This document shows, in pieces, positions 21,437 to 32,407 of a stretch of DNA of 64,000 nt. The notes beneath the pieces are model-generated. The model saw only the letters and a list, made by a program, of their open reading frames with translations, did not search any database and was not told the DNA's origin. The stretch spans positions 1,736,001-1,800,000 of the forward strand of contig OX637802.1 in NCBI GenBank assembly GCA_951802425.1. The letters are read 5' to 3'. How positions within the stretch are numbered: position 1 is the stretch's first letter; each line of letters opens with the position of its first letter. The translations under genes and the position numbers were made by a program. This DNA is from Clavaria fumosa. Its lineage: Eukaryota > Basidiomycota > Agaricomycetes > Agaricales > Clavariaceae.

Positions 21437-22601
21437 CTACAACATCATGTTGGCCGAATTGAACCCGAATTCCAAAATGGTGGGCCCAGCAATCGTATTC
21501 TGACTTGAGGTGCTGTGCTCGTCATCTACCACGATCGCATACACGTATCCCTTCAATCCATCCGGGATTCTTGCATCCCAGTGGTCACCTCTGTGCGTCA
21601 AGGGGGCTGGAATGACTTGGTTACCGGTGATGAATGCTACAAAGAGTTGCTTGTTCTCGTTGGGCGCCGCGAAAGTGAGGGAGATCTTCTTAGCAGAGGA
21701 GGCGATTGTCGCACGCAAAGGGGAGAATGCATGTACAGGAAGCGTCGGGTTACCTTGTGGGCAAGAGGAGATTAAGCTAGTGGCGATGCTCCACACTTGA
21801 TCCAAGCTGAGGGGTGTCTAGAGAGGCTCCGTCAAATCTTTGATGATGTGGGAAGGAGGCAAGAATTACATCGAATGCTCCGTTCCACGCGGAGCCCTTG
21901 CGAACAGAGGAACCGACCCACGCGGCGTGTCGCGCTTCGACGGACAAGACTGTCGCCGCGGCGGTGAGGTATGGCTACATGCGAATTAGCGGCTATTGGA
22001 GACAGACATTGCTGGAACAGACCGGAGTTTTGATGAACTGTGCGGCTCCGGCGTACGCACTAACTCCTATTAATGCATTTGGCATGACTGGTGTGTAAGG
22101 TTGCATAGTAGACAAGTACTGACCGACATTCTCGAGCGTATTACTCAGCGCAATGAACGTTTTGACGTCATGGACAGGGCTATCACGACTTGTCAGCGAA
22201 TGCCCAGGAGTCTATGAAATAGCCTACAATTTGTAATTGCACTCCTTCGCGGCCTTGTCTCCCAAAGCGGCCGTCAAAAAGTCGACGTGTTCTTTCTCAT
22301 GGTCACGGATCTGTTCCAAGCGAGAACGAACCCAGCTGGGATAGCCGGCAGCTTCAAAGTCAGCCACTGTGTAATTTTTGAGGCCATCTGCGTAGTAGCG
22401 GTATTCAAGGTGTTCGAGGTATAAGGCGTAGTTCAAGACGTCGATGTCTAGATAGCGGTGTAGCATAAGATTTAAATCAAGAGAAAAAAAACGAAGGTGC
22501 ATACCCGTTGGAATGTCGTCGCGTTTGACGGGGAGGACGCTGGCGTTGGTGAGGCCGAAGAGACTGATACCGAGTAGGATGGAAGTAGCGGTGATCTTCA
22601 T
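21437..22601 (-). CDS. Rds1-like ferritin-fold secreted stress protein
   Basis: Six exons: 22505-22601, 22228-22447, 22124-22179, 22023-22066, 21870-21974, 21437-21817; 300 aa. Signal peptide (MKITATSILLGISLFGLTNA) followed by KR, a likely processing site. The ferritin-like four-helix bundle shows LNYALYLEHLEYRYYADGL, DFEAAGYPSWVRSRLEQI, HEKEHVDFLTAALGD, AYAGAAQFI and VLSVEARHAAW, the order known from S. pombe Rds1 and related fungal proteins induced by stress or starvation. Glu and His residues in these helices are positioned as in di-iron proteins, but metal binding is not proven for the family. The C-terminal domain after SCPQGNPTLPVHAF is a beta-rich region. Tail-to-tail with polymerase kappa, 110 bp apart. 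Confidence 0.9.
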
Positions 22602-22888
22602 GATTTACTTGTGAAATGAGTGGGGGGGAATGAAGGAGTGAAGATGATGGGGCCAATGAAAGGAGATGGGCTGACGATTCCATGAACGAGGTGGGTTTTT
22701 ATAGTTTACCATTTTGAATTTGTCTGTCTTTGTTGGTTGGTTCGTTCAAACTCTTTGTACAAAGAAAGAAGAGCAAACGACGTCATCGTGTATTTCGGTC
22801 ATCTCGGGAGAAAGGGAACAAACATGTACATTCAAGTATCCAAATATAACCCATCCATCACAAATAAACAATCGAACACCGCCACGCG

Positions 22889-24167
22889 TTACACGCCACA
22901 TTCCATTATTTGAATCCATTGCGACGACACAGCGCAGAACCATCCACTCACCCACGCATAACCAACCATCTTCCCAAACACGCCCCTCCGTTCCACGAAC
23001 TTCTCAAGCCCGACCACATCCTCGAGTGCGAGTCCGACGATCTGTATCAGGAAAAACGGCACGCTCTGTCCGAGTGGGCTCATCCCCGGGCGCGCGATGA
23101 CGTCCCCCGTTGCGTGTATTAGCGCCGAGATCGCGAACGCAATGCACACCTGCGTGTACGCCGACGCACGCGAGCCTCGACGCAGACCCAGCACACGCGT
23201 CACACCGAGTCCGAACGCGACGAAGAACCGACGCAGCAGCTGATGCCAGAACCGTCTAACAACAACCCAAATTAGGCGCAGAGAAGAAATAAGACAGACA
23301 TTCTTACCCCCAGAACCGGCGCAGGCTCCACGCCTCCCACATATTCCCCATCATGTCTGGCCAATGCTTGGGTTCCGAAACCCCCAGCGCGACACACGCA
23401 GCCGCCACGATGTGGTGCAGCGTATCAATCTGGGCAACAGTTCGCGCAGCCCACGCCGCGACGAGCGTCGCGTGTGGCACGCTCAGCGAGGAAAACACCG
23501 GCACAGGCAGAGACGCCGCGGCGGATGCGGCGCGTGCGCGCGTGACGAGCGAGTGCTGGCTGATATACACGTCTAGAAAGTGGCTGAGCACGGAGTACAC
23601 CGTCGCTCTGACCAGGCGCGAAAACACAAACAGCCAGCGGGACATTGTGGGCTGTGGTGGTATATGGGCGACCTGTAACAAAGAAAAACGACGCCGTTTG
23701 GCTTTATTTCCTCTTTTCTTCTCATCTCCTAATACGAAATCCAGCTGACTCACGCGATAGTTCCATCCTACGCCTCGCATGTTCCACGTCACGCACGTGA
23801 CCCACCAGAGCCTCCTCCAGCTGCACGGGCTCGCCTTGGCGATCCCGAACCCGTCGTCGTCCTGGTCGTGGCGGTACTTGTCGAATGGGTCAACGAGCAG
23901 GAAGAGTGCGCACGTGTTGAACCATGACACCGCGAGGGTGCTGCCGACGGTATAGTCCCAGTACATCTCGCCTGTCGTGCCCTGTCGGCAGGACCAAATC
24001 GCGTGTCCGGTGATCACGGTATAGAGCGCGAAGAGGAAGATGTTAGTGCAGAAGGTCCGACGCGTGGAGATGACCAAGGGTGCCAGTAATATTTGGGGGA
24101 GGAGGTGGAGAGGGAGGAACTGGTACGGGCGCGGTGGCAGAGACATTTGGGGGTTGGCAGATAACAT
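22889..24167 (-). CDS. Wax synthase-domain membrane-bound O-acyltransferase
   Basis: Three exons: 23754-24167, 23308-23672, 22889-23255; 381 aa. Several hydrophobic helices and the fungal wax-synthase/Tri7-like signature: WNMRGVGWNYRV, then LRRFWGRFWHQLLRRFF, and SALIHATGD, whose His is the likely catalytic residue in this MBOAT-like family. Related fungal enzymes acylate terpenoid or sterol alcohols, or make wax esters, in the ER. No terpene synthase or P450 gene lies next to it, so it does not look like part of a metabolite cluster here. The first ATG (MLSANPQM) is used. It is divergent from the RraA-like gene across 462 bp. Confidence 0.85.
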
Positions 24168-24629
24168 TGTGGTGTGTCATTTCCCTGTTTCCGAATTATA
24201 TGTGAAGACGGCGAGACAAGTAGGCGAGCCGAGGTTATTCGGTCCTGCTGGAATGTAATTAGAACAATCCAATAGATCGTTGCAACGCCGTGACTGAGGC
24301 TTTTGAGCGGCCAAGAGCAAAGCTTCGCGTTCCTCTTTCAGGTCTTGCTTTAGCCCAGGGTGAAAACAGTGTCGGGCCAAGCCCGCCGCTTGAGCTTGAG
24401 TACAAACGGCTTTGCGGGGTCAGGCTACGACCGGGTGAAATCTTGCCCCTCTAATACCCGATTAGCGTCCCTATACCTACACTCCAATCACCTAACCCTG
24501 CGTCTTGGAGAAGTAGATCCTGTGCCTCTGCATGCCGACCAGTGTAAGGCTCGTCACGCCACAAAATAAACGTACAATCACATGACTTACGATCGAGTAT
24601 CCGAGGTCACGTGTGCCAATGCCCGATCA
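24168..24629. promoter_or_regulatory. Divergent intergenic region, acyltransferase / RraA-like gene
   Basis: 462 bp between two opposite start codons. It contains CACGTG at 24608-24613, just upstream of the preferred RraA-like start, and no supported gene. Confidence 0.4.
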
Positions 24630-25555
24630 ATGTCTTCCTCCTCCTCCTCCGTCTCCGCTGTCTCCCCTACCGTCTCCGCCACTTCGCAGCTCTCCCTCTA
24701 CTCCACCTGCGAGATCTCAGATGCGCTCATTAAGCTCGGCGTTGCCAACGGCGGGCACATGCTCGACATCTACATGATGTCCCCCTCTACCGCCATCGCG
24801 ACGCCGATCTGCGGACCTGCACACACGGTCCGCATGGTCCTCGTCGACGACCAACGCGGAACAAGCTCCACAGATGCGCCGCCTCCTATCCATCCCGTTC
24901 ACTGGGTCGACGCTGCACCGGCAGGCAGCGTCATCGTCGTCGATGTCCCACCGCGTAAGTCCCTCCAACCGTCCTCCCACCCGCGTCCCTCGCTCACCCC
25001 CCTCCCCAAATGTGCGCCTGCGACATGCGTTGTGCGTGCGCGCCGTTGTGCACCGCGCCATGCCCCCGCAAAGTCGCCCCGAACGCGGTCTGGGGCGGGC
25101 TCATGACCGCCGGCGCGCTCGCGCGCGGCGTGCGCGGCGTCGTGATCTCCGGGCGCTGCCGTGACGTCGGCGAGCACCGCGCCGCGGGCTTCCCCGTGTT
25201 CGCGCGCACCACGTCCACGCTCGGCCAGGCGTCCTTCACACGTGTCGCCGAGGTCGGCGGCCCGCTCTGCATCGACGCGCCGCTGCCGCCGATGACGATG
25301 ACGGGTGCGGGCACGGGCGCGGGTGCCGATGAGGGCGCCAAGACGCGATACGCCGGTCTACGGAGAGTTGTGGTGCTCCCGGGCGACTGGATCGTCGCGG
25401 ACGAGAATGGCGTCGTGTGTGTCCCGCCGGACATGGCCCCGCGCGTGGTCGAACACGCACATCACGCCCGTGAGGTAGAGGCGCGCTGCCTCGCAGACAT
25501 ACGTGCTGGACTTGGCATCCAAGCAAGCTTTCGGAAGCATAGAGGGACCGCGTGA
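24630..25555 (+). CDS. RraA-like / HMG-aldolase family protein
   Basis: Two exons: 24630-24954 and 25074-25555; 268 aa. Family proteins are aldolases or decarboxylases of 4-hydroxy-4-methyl-2-oxoglutarate or oxaloacetate type, or RraA-like RNase E regulators in bacteria; fungal members are usually annotated as RraA-like. Signature residues: YSTCEISDALIKLGV, GPAHTV, DAAPAGSVIVVDVPP, NAVWGGLMTAGALARGV and VVISGRCRDVGE; the Arg-x-x-Arg-Asp segment holds the substrate- and metal-binding Arg and Asp. The C-terminal VVVLPGDWIVADENGVVCVP is also typical. An in-frame ATG at 24582 would add 16 residues, but CACGTG lies between the two ATGs and relatives begin near MSS, so the downstream one is preferred. 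The second exon is very GC-rich. Confidence 0.85.
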
Positions 25556-25709
25556 TTTTAGGTCCCTTTGTATTAGAACAGTGCAAGCACGGCATGTGTC
25601 AAACGAGCGAGGGAGCAGACAAGTATCTAGAAGGAAACATTGTTTGCGTATGCCAAGGTGATCTAGGGAGAAAATAAAGTTCCAACACCCATAGTATCCA
25701 GCAAGATGT

Positions 25710-27962
25710 TCAGCCCCTGTCTGAGTCTTGTGCTTGCTCAACAGCGCGCAAATCATCCCGTAATTTTTGCAAGTCCGCCTGGATCCGATCTATCTCCTGC
25801 AGTCTCCTGGCCGTCATCTCGTGGAGTGTGCTGGTCGCCTGTCCAGCGACTACCAACACCTTCCCTCGCATGGTCTTTTCGAGCACGGCCTAAGAAAACA
25901 GTAGGCTGGAAGAAAACGAACATATAACGTAGAGAACGCACCACCAGATCTCGACCCAGGCCCTCTCCTACCCTCGTCCAATCGGCCCACCACCTCCTCC
26001 GCGCTTTGTCCCACGACCCCACCGCCCACCGCACGCCCAACAGACCACACAGCATCCCTATCCCGAGTGCCGTCCCGCTATCTATCGCCGTTCCAACCCA
26101 CCCAGCCCAGCTCGCACTTGCGACGGCCGCGCCAGCACCGAGCGAGCCGAACGTGATGAATACCGCGCGTTGGGCGGCCAGGTGGAGGCGCGTCGTGCTG
26201 TAGGTCGCGAGCTGGGCCTTGCGTGCGTGGAGTGGCTCCGTTAGGTTGGACGGAGAAAGTGGGTAGGCAGGCGACGTGATCAGTTGCTGCAAAGAGTTCA
26301 GGAGAACACCGGAGTGTAGCGCGGATGACGCTGGGATGGAGGAGACAGTCGTGAACGCTGACGAGGCGACCGTTCGTTGGAGGTAAGATAGGCGTCCCGC
26401 GTGCATGATTAACTAGGAAAGCCGTTAGACAACAGGGCAACGTTATGCAAGGTTGTCAGCGCACATTATGTTCCAGCTCTCTGCACCAATGACGGTTGAG
26501 CGCAGCTATAACGATCGCGCTCACGTCATCAACGCCACACCAGAGAATTTTCCACCACGTGAGGTCATCCATGATCAGACGTATCTCTTTTTCCGCGTCA
26601 GCCAATGCCACAAGAACCGCCTTCTCAGCACCTCTCTCTCCAAAGACATCCTGGTAGGTTTTTGCAACTTTTTCGTCCACTTCTTTGGCGAGACGAGTAG
26701 ACGCAGCATGCACATCCTCGACGTCCTGCGTTGCTTGCGCAATCACGGCCCGACACGCATAGAGCGCACCGGATATTTGCGCCAGTGCCGTCGTTATTTG
26801 AACACGGGTCGGATCCTTGAGAGTGCGCACAAGAAATTCCTTTAGCGCCAGAATTCGTGACGCTGCAAAATCTACTTGGAAAGTTTCGATGGCAGAGACC
26901 AATGTCGGATGTGAAGACACCATTTCTAGCGCGGATAGTGCACGTGCGGGATCTACGAAAAAGATTTGCGATTCATTGAGCTGTAAGTAAGGGGTTTCGT
27001 TGTCGAGCAAGCTGACGAGACGGGTGGTTAAGTTATTGGAAGACGGTGAGGCGCAATTGAGGACCAGGATGGCATTGCGATGGTAGATTGGCAGTGTGGA
27101 ATCTTCTAAAATGGTACGGAACGGCGTTATGATGGGATTGAGACAAATTATTGGAACGTCAGCTTCACACAAAGCATGTATGCCCGCTGCCTCTTGAGAC
27201 GATGATGGGATGTCCACCAGAGACACATCTCCGCACAATTCCTGCAAAAATGATGAGGATACGAGGAGCGTGTCCGTATTTGGTTGACCAGAAACATCGG
27301 TTAGCGCTTTATTCCTGCAACAGGAGGATGTTCAGTGAGCAGATGAAGGAGTGGGGAATCGAGACTTCTCAACTCTATCCTCAAAGGCTTCCTGCGATCT
27401 GTGCCTTCCCACCGCATACGCAGCTCGATCCTTCGGGTGTCGTCCGAGACGAACGGGTCCTCGAGCAGAGCAGCCACCAGCTCCTCGGACCCTGTCCACT
27501 TGCCCACACCGGCGACTAGGATATGCCAGATCTGGTTGGCGTGGGGCTCTTTACTTTAGCTCAGAGGAGACATGTAGCCGTACCGGCGACCCGCACTTTC
27601 CCCGCCGCCGCCGAAGAAAGCGCGCTGCGGGCACCCGCAAGCAACTCATATCTGAATTCAAGGCTGTTTGTTACTTGTGCAGAACGCGCCTTAGAGGGCA
27701 GAACGCGCGGAATGAAAGATATCGTCTTGTGCAATAGAGCGAGAGCTTGACTTGCGATAGACGCTTGACGATCAGAGGCGTCAGTTGACAAGCCTTTGCT
27801 GGTCGTTCCGTCGTGCTTCCCGTGAAGTCGGCGTCGAGCAAATGTTTTTGAATGCTCGACATGTTGAGTTCTAAGATATTGCGGGTAAGACAGCGAGTAG
27901 AATAATGGTATTCGGCTCAGTCCCCCCGGAAAACGAGCGTAAGCGTGAGCTAGACATGGCAT
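25710..27962 (-). CDS. Mitochondrial Mmc1-like (dynamin-related) protein
   Basis: Six exons: 27584-27962, 27374-27548, 27296-27314, 26465-27241, 25942-26412, 25710-25889; 666 aa, frame preserved. The N-terminus is Arg-rich without acids (MPCLAHAYARFPGGLSRIPL ... FARRRLHGKH), a good mitochondrial presequence. It continues with QIWHILVAGVGKWTGSEELV, CGDVSLVDIPSSSQEAAG, ADVPIICLNPI and FVDPARALSAL, a hydrophobic region (ITFGSLGAGAAVASASWAG), RRRWWADWTRVGEGLGRDLV and a coiled-coil tail. This order resembles fungal Mmc1, a matrix-side dynamin-like factor needed for cristae; recalled, not searched. The 19-nt exon is supported by both frames. The first intron would be only 35 nt and is the weakest call. 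CACGTG lies at 28033. Confidence 0.68.
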
Positions 27963-28252
27963 TGACGGATGACCCTCCTCGAGGATCTCGAGGTTAGAGC
28001 TAGGGCGGAAGGACGCGCGACTCGCACGAAAGCACGTGAGACAAGTACAGGTGTATTGGTGTATTCGCATCTTTTTATCTACTACGGAACGAGCATAAGT
28101 TTAGCAACGTTTAGTCCAGATGTAACGATAATCAGCAATGAACGTATAAGTAGACAACACACGAAGGGACACAAATCGTAAATCCCTCCTGAAGCTGAAT
28201 AGCATTGTGAATCGTAAGTGAATTTGGAACAAGCGAATGTACAATCGTTGAG

Positions 28253-31200
28253 TTATACACGAGATCCTACTTTCAAAGGAATAGCCGTTCGCAGGAAATG
28301 GAATGCTTCCTGCATGCCATTGTACAGGCCGTACAACAGCGATACTGTCATCCATTGGTTAGTTGTTATCACCACTGTCACACGTGAATCCACTCACAAA
28401 AGAGAATTGGAATCCAGAACAATATCAGCATGCGATCATCTTTCGAAGAGCTGTGATTAGCGACCACCAAAGAAACACGCAAAAGGACAGGACTTACGTT
28501 TTTTCTGTTTCTTGCGTGACTTTCCAGCCGTAGGCCTGTACGCAAATGAATTAACTTCTTGGTCTGCTGGCACGGGCACGGAAGCATAGTTCAACCGTCT
28601 CGTCACCACCCGCTCCGCGAGACCATTGCCATGCCAGGCAGGAGGCGAGGTGGACGGACTAGCATCCACGGCGTCTGCGACGTCATCGGCACGGGGTGTG
28701 TACATCGGCGGTGGTGCATCCTCTTGCGGCTTCGGCGCGACGGCTGTAGCGGTCGCCATCGCTACCCACTTCTCCATCATTTCCTGCGCGGACCGGAGAG
28801 CTCCCGTGTACAGGGACGCGTCACCCACTTCCGCCGCGCTCCCGACCTCACTCTTCTTCTCGCCCCGCAAAGAGCCGAGGAAAGGAATAGGGACGAAGAC
28901 TGGGAACACGAGCGGGAGGTTGGGAAGCACGCCCCAAGGCACGGCCGGCATTCCTGGAAGATTCGGGAGGTGGGGAAGCGGAATTTGGGGCATGTTCGGT
29001 ATCTTGCCCTGTGCCGCATGGAGCTGAGCCAGCGTCCGCTGTATCATGTCAACGAACCCCGCAGCCTGTTTAGCATCCACCTTGTCCAGGGTCGTTGGTT
29101 TCTCGGGAAGTTCCGGAGAGCTATCAGGACCGGCGGGCGTGGTTCTGGGGTTGTTTCGCTGGTGAATGTCGGCGGCAACCCCCGATCTCACACGCCTCAG
29201 GAACCGTCGAGTCTTCCTTCTCCGGGGAATGCGAATGATGTCATCGTCGGCGTCATACTCTCCATCTCCCCACGTTGCCTCGTCGTCCTCTTCTCTGCAG
29301 CTCTCATTGGAGACCGTGCTCTCGGCGCCGTCGTCCGATTCCCACTCGAACAGACCAGGTGGTGCTATCTCGTCGGATCGCTCGCCGAGTGCGTTCACGA
29401 TCTCCAGGTCCGCACCAGCCTCCAAGAGCAGCCTCGCGCATGATTGCGAGCCGCCCAGAGCTGCAAAATGCAAAGGGGTGCATCCGTTCCTGTCTCTGGC
29501 ATCCAGATCGACGTCGTAACGAATAAGGAATTTGACGAGCGAAACAAACCCCAGAAAAGCGCCGAGGTGGAGCAGGGTTTGCCCTGTGGGAGTTGGATGT
29601 GATAGAGCGGTTGAGGCGGACATCGCATGAGCGGCCTGCGTGGGAGCAATGTCGATGACGCGGAGGAAGTGGAGGACTGAAGACTCCAAGTCTCTGCTTT
29701 CGCCCGCATGGAGGAGTAGGGAGCTGACATCACGAGAGGATGTCACGGAGGGTGTCGCGGCGGACGAAATTTGCATCATGCTGTTCGACTCTACTCCCAT
29801 TTCGGTATCTGGATCACCGACATTGCCTACTATGCGCATAGCCACATTCTTTGCGTTTTCTATTTTGCCTGTCATCTTGAGTCCAACGACTTGCAATGCT
29901 AGCTCCATCCTGCGTCAAAGTCATCAATATTTATAAAAACGCGGGAGGAGAGAAGCGTACAAAGCCCTGTCGGATTCATCCGAATACGTGAACAACGCTG
30001 GAGGAGCACTCTCGTCCTTCTCAAAACCATCAAAGTAGACCGCTACGACCCCTGGTGAATGTCGCGGGGGGAGAAGACACAACAGTGTATTATCGCTCCA
30101 TCGATGTGTGGAACTAGCCACTGTGTCGCCGAAGACGCAGCGAAGCTGGAGCGATGGGTGGAAATCGGATCCAAGCACAGTGACCTCGATTCCCCCATAA
30201 GTTGGCCCTGTAGAAGGAATAAGACGGTGGATCTTTGGAAGAGGCATATCTAGCATAGTGGAGCCAATCGCAGGATTGTAGAACATGGACATGATTGATT
30301 GCGTTATTGGTGGGCCCACAACCGGGTGTTGGACGACGGAAGTGGGTAGCGAACCCTTGGCTGCCAATGACTCGAACGAAGCAAGCTCAGGCATGAAAAC
30401 ATCGTCGGAGTTGAACGATTCAGGAATGGGAGCCGCCGTCGCAGGATGCACAATACGGGACGACGGGTCTGGCTCAGCAAGAGAAGTTGGCTGAACTAAA
30501 CCATCCGGCTGCAACTCCGAACTAGCGGCATATGACGGCGGAGAGGGCGACCTTGTTTGCGGCAACGCAACAGACAAAGAGGGCGGGGAATGGAAACTCG
30601 CGATGCTGGCCTCTCGTGACGTTCTCGACGACGTCGTCCGCCCCGTATCGTACGGCTTCGGACGCTTCTTGGACTTTTCTTTGATCTCTTTCACAATGGA
30701 GCCTTTGCGTTTCGAAGGCGCACCTCTACTTGAAGTCTCGATTCCAGGAATAAATTGCGGCCATTCCTCGTCCAGACTCCCTTGCGACAATGTATTCAGC
30801 GTGAGAATTCTGCCTGGTTTAGTAAACCCGCGACCTTTGTGGTCATCGGTGATCATGATCGGCCTTGTGGTGCCCGTGGCAATAGTTCGTCCCGTATGGT
30901 CCGACATAGTCAAGTGCACGTGAAAACCTACCTTCTCGCGATGATGTCGACAATAGCATGTTATCCGCAGTGGGAGCACGACTGAGCCGACGGAAAACTG
31001 CTGCACTTCCGCGCAGTTGAATTGGATAATGCTGTCCGTATCTTCGCCTTTCAATTTGTCAGCATGTGGTTGCGCTAAAGTCTCTTCGTTTGTCTCAGAA
31101 TCGGAGCGCGCCGGTCTCACACGTGCGGCAAGTTTACGCGCGAGCCGTTTAGCCTGATTCTGCGGTAAGCCGAGTACCACCGAACAGATGGATTCTTATC

Positions 31201-32198
31201 AATTACCTCACGAGCACGACAGCTGGAGCAGCTTAGAACTTGATTCTGGGGCGGTGTCGCGCATGTCACCCTGGCCGAGAGATAAAGCGTGTCTTCAGGC
31301 GCAGGGTCTGATAAGGATAAGGAAATGTGTGATATGCGTGTGCGTGTCCGTACGTACTGATTTTGCCTTGCAGACGTGTACGTTTCTTTGTTGCCGTCCG
31401 TGGGGGCAGTCTGAGCCAGCTCCAGGACCCCACGCGATTGTACTTGCTTGAGTCCCCGGCGGCATTGCTTGTATCAACCAGCTCTACCATAACCCGCACT
31501 TGTGTTTCCACGCGAGATTTTGTTCCGCCCTCGGGGATACTAGGAATTACAATGGAAAGGCTGGAAGGGCGGGAATGATCAGTCGGTGATCGCCCCGGGT
31601 TAACGGAATTGTCACGACGTACCCGTGGCAGGACTCCCTCGCTGGATAGATGACCCTTTGAGGAGTTCCCACATTCTGGATGTACTGTATAGCGGGAGAG
31701 GAAGGGGATGGAACAGGTTTTGTAGACGAGACTGGACTGGTAGGGAAGGAGTGTGTGTGGTTTGGGGTGCTGGAGTTGGATGACGCTGATGGGCAGGCTG
31801 ATAGTACAGTTGGGGAAGTCATCTTGGAATATAACTGAGGGAACAGCTGCGGGTGGCGGACGGTCGCGGCGCAAGAAGGTACTTGCGAACTAGAGCGAAC
31901 AATCAACATGGCATGCGAATATTCGCATCACTCTGCAACGACCGCGATAGACGTACTCGTCATAAGCGTGTTCATCAATAATGTCATTGAGACAAAGCAT
32001 GTGTTGTTGTTCTTCTGGTTTGCCAGACGTTGCATTCAGACCTGACCATACGGAGTGGTCGGATAAGGATTTGTGCCAGAGGTTGCTATGGTCTGCGCGG
32101 GGGTGAATATTGACGGGCCCTAGAGAGTCAGAACCACCGTCTGGAGTTGTTGGAGACGGAGAGCGCGAGCCCGGCGCTGTTGCGGACGATGAGGACAT
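28253..32198 (-). CDS. Mga2/Spt23-like ER-anchored transcription regulator
   Basis: Seven exons: 31957-32198, 31358-31881, 31207-31307, 29961-31159, 28498-29909, 28398-28439, 28253-28344; 1203 aa. Mga2/Spt23 proteins are ER-membrane precursors released by proteasomal processing to activate the OLE1-type fatty-acid desaturase and hypoxia genes. Seen here: ISLPISVIQL, VETQVRVMVEL, GSWSWLRLPPRTATKKRTR and VLSCSSCRARE in the N-terminal domain; an IPT/TIG fold (PKIHRLIPSTGPTYGGIEVT) near residues 600-680; two ankyrin repeats (GQTLLHLGAFLGFVSLVKFL, NGCTPLHFAALGGSQSCARL) near 800-870; and a C-terminal anchor (MLILFWIPILFLSLLYGLYN) made by the last two small exons. Only intact use of these exons gives a membrane helix. 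Divergent from the nucleoporin gene. Confidence 0.92.
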
Positions 32199-32407
32199 GC
32201 TTGTCGAGGGGGAAAGAGGAAGGGGCGGCTAAGCAAGTGACCGAACGACGAAAAGGCAAGAATCCATCACTAAAGAGGGAATGTACACGTGATCTTTAAG
32301 GCAAGGACTTTGCACGTGATCTTTGAGACCGTTGAGACCATCCACGTGGACAGTGAGTGTGGCACCAACCACGCATTCGCGTTACACATCTTGTCGTCTG
32401 CAACGCC
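32199..32407. promoter_or_regulatory. Compact bidirectional promoter with three CACGTG sites
   Basis: 209 bp separate the start codons of the Mga2-like gene (minus) and the Nup2/Nup50-like gene (plus). CACGTG occurs at 32286, 32313 and 32343; the first two sit in a near-identical CACGTGATCTTT repeat 27 bp apart. Confidence 0.65.

Noticed and set aside
22900..25560. Secondary-metabolite cluster around the wax-synthase-like acyltransferase
   Set aside because: Neighbours are a Rds1-like protein, DNA polymerase kappa, an RraA-like protein and a mitochondrial protein; no synthase, P450 or pathway regulator is present.
28559..29443. 294-codon plus-strand frame
   Set aside because: Antisense shadow of the ankyrin exon of the Mga2-like gene.
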